This document shows, in pieces, positions 1-12,400 of a stretch of DNA of 64,000 nucleotides (its first letter is position 1; each line of letters begins with the position of its first letter). This stretch comes from Patiria pectinifera (lineage: Eukaryota > Echinodermata > Asteroidea > Valvatida > Asterinidae), in NCBI GenBank assembly GCA_029964075.1, contig CM057150.1:3511717-3575716 (forward strand), given 5' to 3'. Below the pieces are notes generated by a model. It saw only the letters and a list, made by a program, of their open reading frames with translations. It was not told the origin of the DNA and did no database searches. The translations under genes and the position numbers were made by a program.

Positions 1-347
1 AAAACTATAAATCTGTTTACAAACTTTGCAAAACATTTAAACAAACCTTAATTACATAAAAAGGGACCTACGTTCATGTCATCTTCCGTTGAGTTAAACA
101 TACATGTAAATAGCACAAATAATTAACACTATTTTGTGTAACAATGTTAACGCACCACATTTTTCTTCTCAAGGGCCAGGCTAACGTTCTCCGTCTCATT
201 GAGACAATGACTGACTGAGTCACCGAGTGTAAATAATGTCCTAAACTGAGGTTTTGGGGTGCAGTTCGACTCGTCAAACCTGGTCTCTTTTTAATTGGGA
301 GAGAAACTTTCAATGCATTAAATTCGTTTTCAATTGCATCATTTCAG
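1..347 (+). other. Partial KMT2A intron at the left edge
   Basis: This is the 3' end of an intron whose donor lies left of the window. It ends in a TTTCAG acceptor at 342-347, directly before the first exon that can be recognised. I see no gene or repeat in it; the open frame on the minus strand here has no recognisable features. Confidence 0.7.
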
Positions 348-458
348 GAGGATTATGACATTGAGACAGCGTGGCAGCGCGGCATTGCCATCCTGTCGTC
401 AGAGCCGATGGTACCCCGCACTGTGTGTTACCTATGCAGCAGCACTGGCAAACATGAG
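348..458 (+). CDS. KMT2A: KMT2A exon: linker and start of PHD1
   Basis: Residues 1-37. The exon starts after a TTTCAG acceptor and ends in GAG before GTATGC, phase 0 on both sides. It encodes a Trp-containing linker and then VCYLC, the first zinc ligand pair of PHD1, ending STGKHE. Human KMT2A has the same layout (VCFLC followed by a short Gly-containing turn). The exon is certainly internal: the reading frame has no initiator and the N-terminal domains are missing. Confidence 0.93.
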
Positions 459-3400
459 GTATGCAATCGCATATATGTGAACGATTTCAAGATATTTTGA
501 TGAGTCGAATTCACCGTACATTTCACGTGCAATTTGTCATAAGTTACAATTAGTTTTAATCATTATAAGGCCAAAAAAAAACCCAGTCGGTCTCTGGTCA
601 GACTGAAGTTTCGGAATTGATGCGGCGACGCGTTTTTTTTTATTTATTTTTTATTTTTCAAGCTTGAATTGCACAGTCAGACAAGGTGGGTACTATTTTG
701 CTTTTTTGTGTCCTCATTATACATTGGTGTCCTCCATAATTTGCCTTGGTGCCCTTTATCATTTGCCTTGGTGCAATTTCCCCATTCCTTGGTGCTCCTT
801 GGTACAAAAATTTGAGGAGGTGCGGCAATATAGGGCGCTGTTGTAGCTTCCGTGTTAATTTGAAGGAAAAAAAGGTTAAAATTGACGTGTGCGCTGACCA
901 GAGACCGAGTATTTTTGTTTTGGCCTAACAAACAATATTCAGATCTACTTAAAAAAACATGAACACTAAAACAAGCAAAAAATATGGAGATAAATGAGTA
1001 TCCATCATCATTTCCTATGGTTGACTCCCACAGCTGATCTACTGCAACGTTTGCTGCGAGCCCTTCCACTCGTTCTGCCTGGAGGAGTATGAGCGCCCTC
1101 TAGAGGGGGAGAAGGAGAACTGGTGCTGCCGACACTGCAAGTTCTGCCACGTGTGTGGAAGGCAAGACAAGGTGAATGCCTTTTGCTTACATTTTTCGGT
1201 TATGCGAAGTCAAGAATTGTATCCTTAAAGGGAATATACATCATTTGCTTTTGCTGTAATTTTCAGAAATGGATGGAATTGGGGGGTTGGAAATATATAG
1301 CAAATATAGTTACACTGACTTTTTTGAGGTTTTGGGTTCGAAAATGCTATAAAAACCAAGAAAAACAATCATTTTCCTGTAGTCTGGTTCCCTGACTCCA
1401 TTTAAGAAGAAACAGAGCAGTTTACATATATTGGGGAATTGTAAGGTCAGGGAACCAGTCTAGCTGGCTTGTACCCGTTCATAGGTGTGTAATCGATTGC
1501 AAACAAGTGCGATGGTCAACTGGGGCCAGTATTTGAAAAAAAGCCAGTTTTTTTCCAACGCTGATCGGCCAATCAGCGTTGGAAATTGATTCAAAAATAC
1601 CACTTTTCTTGAAAATGACAGTATACCAGGCGCCATGATTTTACAGGATGCTTTACACTGTCATTCACTAACAGTCCAGCAAGGTATTTGATGTTTGCAA
1701 ATGTTGTATTTTCCCTTTAAAGTAGTGATAAATCTACATGCTGAAAGCTTCCCTCAGGTCAACCTTGGCTTTTTTTACGACCTGAGTGATATTAAGACGA
1801 TCGGCGTACATATACATGTAGTGTGCTTCTGATCCCTTACTCTCTCGAATACGACTCAAGAAATAGTTTTGGTATACCTCCTACAAAACTTTGTTGCTGT
1901 TTGCAGCTCTTGACGTGCGACAAATGCCACAGCAGTTACCACCCGGAATGCCTGGGACCCAACTATCCAACCAAACCATCCAAAAGGAGAAAGATATGGG
2001 TGAGATAATAATCCTATACATTGTTTCGTTAAATTCAAATATTTATCCTTGCACCCAGAGGCAATTAACAGAACCCTCCTTAATCCTCTAAAATCAACCT
2101 GGCCTTTTTTGGACGATCTTTTTGATAACCAGCTCTACAAAATTATAGACTTTGCTTCTGATTCCTTAATACCAGCCTTAAGACGCATTTATTTGAAAGT
2201 TGTTTTCCTTAGTTATATATTTAATTGTTTATGAATTGTAAAGCGCATTGCGAGCTCCGGCGGTCCTGAAATGCGCTATATAAGAATGTGTTATTTTTAT
2301 TATTATTAGTCTCGAAAAATACGACTTAAGAAATTGTTTTGGTGTAATTCCTACATAATATTTTTTTCTGTCATCAAAGGTATGCACAAAATGCGTCAAG
2401 TGCAAAAGCTGCGGTGCCACCACCCCGGGTCAGGTGCCCAACGCCCAGTGGTCACATGATTTCTCGCTGTGCCAAGATTGCGGTAAACTCTTCGACAAAG
2501 GTAGGGGGTAGAACCGGAACGTATTTCAAGTGTGGAAAGTTTATCGGTTTGCAGTTATTTGTAATTTTTGACGCTCTGTCTGTACTTGGGCAACCAAAAT
2601 TACTGCTGTAGTGTTAACGCGTAGTGCCGAGTCTCTCTCATGATGTGGTAAACTTAATTAAACTCTTAATCTCCCGTTGTCTAAAGGAAGATTACTTTGG
2701 GAATAGGTCTCTCTGAAAGGCAGTCATCTCTGTAGGAGATCTGCAACTGCGCATTTTATGCAATCACCCACACATTGCGCAGTGTTGAAAATGTTCCAAA
2801 CACGCGCTTGTTGCTCAAAATGTGTTCGAAATACGACGCAGCCGATGCCCGTTATGCAAGTTGACACTCAAAATGCTGATGCACGTGGCTGGTCTCTAGA
2901 AAATGACGTCATTTGAACGAGACCTATTTCCACTTGTATGCTTGATTTAGATTAAACAAGTTTATTTGGAACGAAAAAGCCTGTGTTGCTAGCACTGTAG
3001 TTTGACAATTCGGTAACAAGCAGAATTATTGCCATATGACTGCCGTAGGTGAACTTTTTCAAAAATTGCCATTGCATGTAAGGACTGGTTCATACAGACT
3101 GAATCCGAGTAGGAATTTGTAACATTGCCACAGGTAGTGGTGCTGTATATTTGTACAATGTAGAGAGTGGAATGGTCTAGTATGCAAACAAACTGTTTTG
3201 TTGGGAATGTTGCGACCACCCCGACTTTCAAAATGCTCCCTTAAAGATATAGTCCATCATTTGTAATTTGTGCATTTTGTTCGTTTGAAGCAATAAAAGT
3301 GTTCACAATCTAAAGAAGGGTACTGAACAACTAACCTGATGAAGTTTTAGTTCAGCTTCAGCTGTATATTCCAAGAAAAACAGCATTCTAGGATCTCAAT

Positions 3401-6400
3401 TTCAAATCAAAATTTTCTGAATCATGTTTTGAATTGTTTTGAAATGCAGCTATAGGCGATGTCGCGCACTGATCCGACGAATTATAGTAACCGCGCGTGC
3501 CTGTGCGTCGTTCCAATAACTTGCGTGCGCTGTGCCGAATAACAAAACGAACTACTAATTTAAATTTTCCTACGGTGCGTTGGAAAGGCCTTCTTTCGTT
3601 GATTACTTCAAAATGAAAGTTTGCCAGAAAGATTAATTTCACAAGGAGTTTAGTCTACTTACTATCTTTCAACCAAGTATGTTTTTCAACAATAATACGC
3701 CAGTTACTTTTTCGGATGGCTGCAAATGATGGACTGTAGCTTTAAGCACATTAAATCGGCAGTCAATTTCGCTTTGCATTCAAATTTGCGTGACTTACGC
3801 ATGTCGGCCTTTAATTCATTAGTCACTGTACAGTTACTCCCTGTATAGTGTGATCGTAAAGCGGATCTGTTTGTGCTCAAAGATTTTAATTTTATTTATT
3901 TTTTTTCAGATTGTTGCATGCAGACCTCCAAAAAAGGAGAAAATACAGTTTTTGGTTGGAAGAAAACTTACATGTTCAAATTTGATAATAGGGAGGTTTC
4001 GCAAGCAAACGGATACGCTTACACTTACGTTTAGCTATCCGTATCCGTTTTTTACTTACGTGTAGCGAGCGAGATATGCGTGTCGTCTGCACGTATGACG
4101 TCATACGCCACTCACTATCCGCTAAACATGCAGACGACATGCATATCGTAAAAAACGGATACGATAGTGTAAGCGTATCCGTTCGCTTGCGAAACCTCCC
4201 TAGTAGAAAAAAAAACAATATTCGCTGAAGACCACGGGGAGCACCACTTTTACAGCAGAATTTACAGCAGCAGTTCTGTATATTGAGTTGCTCATTTTTA
4301 TTCTCTTGTTTTTTTTTCCCTGCAGGGAACTACTGTCCGATTTGTAGCCAGTGCTACGAAGATGATGACTACGTCTCCAAGATGATGCAGTGTGCACAGT
4401 GCGACCGATGGGTTCACGCCAAATGCGAGGGGCTGACAGGTATGGCAGGATTGCTCTACATTCAATATTGAGTTTCACCCTTCACTGTTGTATTTTTATA
4501 AACACTGTATACTCAAACTATTCGGATGGGACTCGAACCCACGACCTCATGCTTGGTAATTCTGACATCTTACCTCTCAACCAGGATTGCTGTGGTCATG
4601 TTCTCTAGGCGTAGGCCTGCAGCTATAAACGTAATTTTCATGACATCACAGTGACTGCGTCTGGATTGATTCGTCAGATTGAGTGACGGCATAGTACCCA
4701 GCAGTTATGTGTGAACTTGTGGTTTTCATAAAAATGACCCTCCCAATCGATTCCTCATGCCCAAAATGACTCTGAAAAGTGGGGTCATTTGTCTCTGTGC
4801 GATGTCTAAATTCAAAGTTATGGCAGTTATCGATTTTCATTGGAAATCCAAGATGGCCGCCAAGTGGACCCCGTGAAACAATATTTCAAAAGGGGAGCAC
4901 ACAAATTTACTAGACACCTTGAGGATTACAAAAAAAAGTAAGTTAAAAAAAATGTATCATCGGGTGCATGGGGACCCCTGTTTCCTACTAGACTATGCTT
5001 TCAGCGCGCAGATATGGTGTAAAGGCCACCATTCAAAAAGTGACGGCACAAACTAATAGGTCTTTACTATTATTAGTTTGATAGAAATTTAACCCAATCC
5101 TGTTCTGTCCCAAAGCCTTTTGCTCCTTATACCGCCCCAAACTGCCCTAGGACTCTATGGTTGCATGAATTAATCAGGGAATAAAATATCATGTAATACA
5201 AATGTAGTACAGAAGCTAGTTTCAAAATGTTGATGTGGTTTGGGTGATACACCACATTTTTATCATTTGTAAAGGCTCATCTGGCGACCAAAATAGAAGC
5301 AATTACTGATGTGCTCCTTTGACAAGTGGTGTTTTCAAAAAGCACATGCCTGAACTTAAAGAGGTTAAATTGCTCATTTTAATATGAGGTGTGATGAAAC
5401 ATGAACACAAATGAGTTTTCAGGTCCTGTTTCGACCAGCAATTTACAAACAAAACTTTAAACAGGTTGGTGTAACAATATTTGCTATAAATCACCAACCC
5501 CCAAATCCATCCATTCCTGAAAATTACAGCAAAAGCTGAAGCTGTATATTCCCTTTACGAACATGTTTGAAGTGTGTGGTGCCACCTTGGTAATGGTGAT
5601 CATTGGATTGCTCATAGTTGTTAATCACTATACACCTAACTTTTCCATTCATTGTTGGACCATTGCAGACGACATGTACCACATCATGACGGATCTACCG
5701 GAGAGTGTCCCGTACCACTGCACCAAGTGCGAGCCCGTCAGGCCAGCTAAGTGGCAGGTGGAGCTAGAGGAAGAAATGGAGGCGGGATTTCAGAACGTCC
5801 TACGGGCCATGTACCACTGCCGCAGCGCAGCACACCTGGTCAACGCAGAAAAGAAGGTATGTATTATCACATTAGTTTCAAAACATCCTACAGGCCAAAC
5901 AAGTGACTAGCACCCAACTTGCACCCAAGTTTTCTGATTTAGTAATCACTTAAAGACCACTTGCAACAGGTGAGACATAAAGTCGTGAATTTGTAAAACT
6001 CTGTTAAATTTTAAAGATTGTTGATGCTTACAGTGTCGTTTTCATTTCAGGTCAAGCACGGCCGGTCTGCCAACCGTTCGATCTCTCCCGCTAGTTCCAG
6101 TGGAGCAACCCGTGACCTCACAGCTTCCCCGGCCCTGAGTGAGACGACGTCTGTGGATTCGCATTCCAGTCACGGGGAGTCAAGAATGGACCTTGTCTCT
6201 CGCCGGGTCTCGCCCAGATTCTTAAAGGACCCCAAAGTTCACCAGGAAAATCCACCCTTGAGAGCTAAGGATAGGACCGAAGTGAAACCTTCAAGGACAA
6301 GCCCTGTCGACATGGTGATGTGCCACCTTGGAAACAAAGATGGGGAAGATGAAACCCGTGTTGAGAAAACCGTCAAAGTAGAGGCTTTGACAGATACAGC

Positions 6401-9400
6401 CGTTGAGGTTATGGAAACTGCCACAGACAGCCATGATGGGGTAGATGTCAAAGATGATGTTGCTATGGACACACAAATCAATGAAACAAAATCACCCAAT
6501 GAAATTGCAGCTGATACAGTGTTCTCTGAAGAAATGTCTGTTGCTGAAGCTGAACTATCATCCAGGGAGTATTGTGAGAGCCCTGCCATTCTGGATCATG
6601 CCCAAGCTGCATCTTCTGTCGTGCAAACAGAACAAGTTTCCTCGGAGGACAAACATCTTTCTGAGGGGATACTTTTGGGGAACAGGACTTCGGGGAATGA
6701 GCCACCCCTCCAGTTCCACTCACCGGTACCTCCCGAAACTGAGCACCATGAGACAAGGACAGTTGTTCTGTCATCAGAGACATCCGTGGAAGAGCTGGTA
6801 GAGTGTCAGCCCCTGGGAGAAAGTGTCCCTGAACTCATTGGCAAAGATCAAGAGGATGGTGATGACGCAGTGATGCCAAGAGTTGCTCATCCCACTTCTG
6901 ACACCAGTTTGGTTTCTGAACAAGTTGCAGCTTCTCCAGATGTTCAGCTGAGTAACGAATCTTCTGATGTAACAATGAAATCCCCTGAAGCTCCTTCAAC
7001 AGAAGAAGTTCCTCATCCCTCTTCGTGCAAAATTTCTTCTCCAGAACAGGTGCAGCAAAATGAAGGGAGAAGTGTAGAACTCAGTGAGACTAGTGAAGAG
7101 GTTATTCATGTTACGAGGGAGGAGTCTGCTAGTGTTGAAAATGCACTTGCTGAGCCAGGGCCCCAGAACATGGATAAACCTGCCCTAAGTGACCCAGCCA
7201 ATGATCATAAAGATGTAGAGGCTATTGACCAATCAGATGTCAGAACACCAGACACCAGGGAGTCCTCAAAAGAACAAATTGGTGTCCTAGCAACTGGTGA
7301 CATCACAACTAAAGATCCTTCTGGCACCTCTGGTATCCAAACACCAGAAAACTCCCCCCGAATAAAAAGTGAAGTTGCCCCTGGAGATAATGTCTCGCCT
7401 AAAGACGGAATCCAAAATTTAGAAGATTCCATTACCTCCGAGGTGAGTCTCTTCCGAGGTCTGACAGAGAAGTCACCAACTGAAGCGGACCACCCAAAGG
7501 ACTTGAAAGCAGTGAACAAGAGAGTGAAAAATAAACACTATAAGACTGTGGTAAGTTGAGAACATTTTGTGATGTGCACTGTTTTTGATTACACATAGGG
7601 TGGCATGGGTGGCTTGTGCGTAAAGCGCTCGCCTCTTACCAAGGTGACCACGGTTCGAATCCTGGCCGCGGATCGCATGTGAGTAGAGTTGTGCGTTGGT
7701 TCTCTCCTGTGCCACGAGGGTTTTTCTCCGGGCCCTCCGGTTTTCCTGCCTTCGGAAGAATCGAACACTTTCGATCTCAGGCTGTGCACGGTGGTCATAT
7801 ATGGGTCGATGTGGCCGGCAGCCATAGGCGCCTTCACGTGCCAGTGGCCCGACCACGTTGTAGCCACGTCCTTCGCAATTCAGCATACCAGCTGCGAGTA
7901 AGGATGATTAGCCTCCAAAATTATTATGATGATTATTATAAAATTAATTATAATTTTGTGGTGTTTCAAAATTCAAATTTTCCCCCCTGCCTAGGTGGAG
8001 TTTTGCGATGACTGCGTGCGTATCATTCAGCAGTCGCTGTCGTCAGAGTCGGACCAGTCACTGAATCTCAAACGCAACAATCGCGCCGCCTGCTCCCTCT
8101 TCCTCAAGAACATGGCCAAGATGTTCCCCTGGTACAAAGTGGAGACGTCGAGGTCCTGGGAGCAGAACCAAAAGTTTCCTGAGTGAGTGGATTGTTCCAT
8201 TTGAATCAGGGGGGTGGGGGGAGGTGGGGTGTCACTGCAGAATGTCTCACAGCATGTAAAAAAAAGTTTTAAAGATGCATTGTCAGGATGAACAAAAAAA
8301 GATGTGTAATTGAGAAGGCTCATATCAGATTTAATTTTTGAAAATCAAGTTAAATTTTTTTGTGTCTCACCCGATTGAAAAATAAAAAAATAAATTGCAG
8401 ACATGAGATTTTCCAGACTTTTTTTTTATCCCAATTCAGACTTTTGGAAACGTAATAGAGAAAGACATTATCATAGAGAGAAGTGCATCTTTCAGACCTT
8501 TAATCGGATTGTCAGACTTTCTCAACCCTGAAATTATGGTTTTTCAAAGTTGAGCAGTATTAGACACAGTATGTTGGGGGATTATTTACTAAACTGAACT
8601 ACTGTTTTTAAATAAACCAAATCATGATAAACCAAAAGCATTTTTACTTTCCCAAAAATAGCTGTGAATTCAATGAACCAATATCATCGAAAGTTTTCAT
8701 TTTTATGTTCAACTTCTTTAATTGATTTCTCATAAACAATGGTGTCAAATATGACCTTACTTTCAATTAACCAATCACATGCAATGTAACCATTTTTAAC
8801 ATGATGTATGGTGTTTGTTTTTTGGAAACCTTTCTGTCATTGGTCCAGAGTGATAGGGCCACTTCTAATCGGCCAATCATATGCTTGTTTTCATGATCCA
8901 GTGGGATGCTGTCCCAGGCTGTCCTACCACCACACAGTGATCATATGTACGCTCAGTGGAAGCACACCAACCATCCGTTACCCTCCATGTGCCAGCCGTC
9001 CATGTTGAAGCGTCTTCCGTTCTCCCCGACAAATAGAACGCCGGCTAGAATCATCGGTAAGGTGTAGTCCGACAAGCACCAGAATCTATACCTCAGCAAA
9101 AAAAAGTGATAACCTTTTTTTTAGTTAAAAAATTTTCTTGACTTTTTTGATTGCAACACTGGCAAATTTTTTTGCGCATCTTTGATACAAAAACATAAAA
9201 AATCGGACCATTTTCGTGCCACTAGTGAAAATTTTCGCTAGCGCCGTGAAAACTAATTTTTATATACGTCGTGTACACAGAGCAGGGTACCCATAATTAC
9301 ATAGTGATAATTAGTAAAAATAATTTAAAACCCTTTTGACCTAAAGTCATGAAATTTCTTGGCATGGTTTGGGGATTGCTCTATGCGTAGCATAGTTTGT

Positions 9401-12400
9401 CAATTTTCGTCGATCGATGGCGGCGGAACCCCCCCCACACCATTGATGAGAGATGGTCAAAATAACCCGGCCCCTTTAGGGTTAACAGAGGGTGAAATGA
9501 ACGTCTTTCTATTGCTGTGCAGACCTCAATTAATTTGATTTATTTATTTTTTAAATCGGCATTGCGATAGCATGTTGTTAGCGATTTGGTTCGGCAATTT
9601 GAGTTCGGCAGGGCACCATCCTTTGGCTTGACAGGATCTGCCGTTCTATCGTCATTCCATGATAGCACGGCAACGACATGGCTGTTTGAAACACTGTGTC
9701 AATTGAAAGTTGGGGCAAACTTTTTAGGGAAAAAATGTAGCGTCCGGACACCACTTCAGCGGTTGTGAGCAAAGTCTACGGAGAGTCAAGAAAATTTTCG
9801 AAGTATTTCCTGACAAAATAGGAAATGTTTCTCAGTCCCAGATTCATGTCTTTTCAACATATTTGCAATGACTGACCTTTATTGAGATGATATATGTCAT
9901 GCGATCAAGCTAAATGAGTCGTTTGTCGGGAACTTTCATTTGGAGAATCAGGCCAAAATATGGCCACTTCATCACATCACTTCATCACATCTCTTGATGT
10001 TCCGACTTCCATAATTTTTGAACTAAAGTTGGTATCAGCATGCGGTTTTCACAGCAGTAATGCTGAGATTGTGCTTTTTTCAAATCTGTAAACAAAAATT
10101 TGATCAGGGTCGACAAACGACTCATTTAGCTTGATCACATCACATATGTAGAAAAAGTGGCGTCAGGTTGCAACATTCTTTCCCATTTTAGGGATGCGCA
10201 TGCTCTGTTATAGTGATCTCTGTTGCATCCCGATCACGGGGATTAAATTGACGTGAATTGTTGATTGTGCCAAAAGTTCATTGAACTTCTTGAATGTTAT
10301 ATTTAACTTGGCGTGCTACTCTAGATGCATTTAGTTTGACTATTAAGTTCGGCGTTCAGAGCAACTGCCGTGCTATAGACAAGCTATTGGCGAGCTCATT
10401 TCAATGAGTTTGGCACAGTAGTCCGTAGCACAGCATTTAGAACGGGCCTTATCTGTTACAACTACTTCATTCTTTGTTGACATTTTTGTAAACATACTAA
10501 ATTATCTCAATTATGATATACATGTATATTTACTTTTGCAAATACAAAAGATACTAGACCCAGGCCATGTTCGGCCATTGATGTGGCGCGCTTGCCTGGA
10601 TCCATTGCTCCAGTGCCAATTTCAAACCCTACTCATGAAAACCTAATCCACAGGAGTTGTCGTTCTAAATCTCTTTTCAGGAGGGAATGCACAATTGACT
10701 CCATTGGCTGAGCCGAGTACAGACGATACTAGGAGATGCTGTTTGTGCGGTCGCTTCTCGGATGAGGACCCCAACGATGGCGGAAGGTTACTCTACTGTG
10801 GACAGGTATGCACCGTTCCTGCCCATCAATCAAGCAGTGCCTATTGACCAATTAGATAAAGAGTTTTCGGTCAGGTGACCAAGGTAATACAGTGGAACGC
10901 CGCTATAACGAACATCGCGGGATCCACAGAAATTTTTTTTAATAGCGATCATTCGGTATAGCAATTTTAAGCTGTCAGTGCTCCGGTACTCACTTTTCAA
11001 TATATGGCGCCCTTCATAACTTCACCCTGCACGCCCTGGTAGTTACTGCAAGACAACTTGGAACACGTGCCGACTATTGAATTATGTAATTACACAGTTG
11101 TGAGCTTACGACCTCCATCAGTGGGTGTCTTTCCCCTTCTATGCCTTGGGGAAATAATAGCCATTTGTCGCTCTTCTGTTGGCATTTTGAACAACAATGT
11201 TCGGTTCGTTTTGTACACAAAAGTCAGGAGCCAAGAAAGATGTTCGGTATAACCGAATGTTCGGTAAAGCGGTGTTCGGTATAGCGACGTGCCACTGTAC
11301 TGGAGTCTTATATAGCGTATGTATCTACCAACAATTAGTACGTAATTATGAGGCACCAATTAGGTAACAATTAGGTACTCTATTTTTTATTAAAAGACTG
11401 GTAGCTCTAAACGATTTTGAGAAATGTACATGTAAATGTAATTTTAAAAGTTATTAACAATAAAATAACTGTAACAAAATAAATATTCTACTGCTGACCT
11501 CACCCTATGTACTCCCAAAATTGTAGGGTCGGTTAGGTTACCGAAAACAGTTTTAAAAAAAAAAAAGTTGTTACCTGTGATTGTTAAGGGTCTTGCTCCC
11601 TGACTTCTTACATGTTTGTCTGGTCCCTCAGGATGAGTGGATCCACATCAATTGTGGGCTGTGGTCGGCAGAGGTCTTTGAAGAAATGGATGGATCACTG
11701 ATCAACGTCCATGCAGCCATTTGGAGGGGGCGACAATTGGTGAGTCAAATTTAAAGCCGCAACGTTAATTACCTTTTTTCAATGAACTCTTACCCTTTTT
11801 CCAGTTAACTCCTACCTTTAACCCTAACCTCCCCAACTCCATCAAAATCCATCCCCCCATTTTGGTTGATGTTAGGGGACTTGGTCCGGCAGACCTGGTT
11901 TGACTATATTTTGATGGAGTATGATGGACTTGGGCCTGGGGGCCTAAAGCAAAGCATGCATGGGAAGCAGTGTGATTGATGGATTTTGGCGGCCTTGGTC
12001 CAGTACTTTAGTAAAAAGACAGTTGGAAGTTTGGGTAAATGCCAGATGCAACCAGTGTTGTAGTCGAGTCCATCGCAAGTCTCCACAAGTCCATCACAAG
12101 TCCATCACAAGTCCATCACAAATTACGAATAAAAGAGGAACAATAGGGGGTCCCCGACTGCAGGCAAACACACCTGCTTGGGTGGGCATGGGGTAGGGGC
12201 TGGGTTAGGGAGTGTAATCAATCATCTCTTACTTGGTTACATTTTCCAGTTTGATTGACCCTAGCCGCCAAGGCTTTTTTGGCTAGGAACCATCCTGATT
12301 CCTGCAAAATCCTCCAGTTGCCACCCTGTACAAATTTGATACAGCCTCAATCCTCCAAAATCAATCCTCCAAAATCATCCGTTAGTTCTTGAATTTATTC

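Larger units (their letters stand above)
2501..4325 (+). other. KMT2A intron with three repeat relics
   Basis: GTAGGG donor and CCTGCAG acceptor, phase 1. It holds the GGTCTC-ended repeat, the TTAA-flanked T2 element and the palindromic TA-flanked MITE. No exon is seen between them. Confidence 0.75.
9057..10680 (+). other. KMT2A intron with nested MITEs
   Basis: GTAAGG donor and TTTTCAG acceptor, phase 1. It carries the M1/M2 nested pair. The rest, including the 9100-9500 stretch with a short run of C at 9430, shows nothing recognisable. Confidence 0.75.

Noticed and set aside
7598-7670. tRNA gene
   Set aside because: There is a perfect B box, but the head continues into a conserved SINE body and the ends do not form an acceptor stem. 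The same holds for 4527-4602 and 44930-45000.
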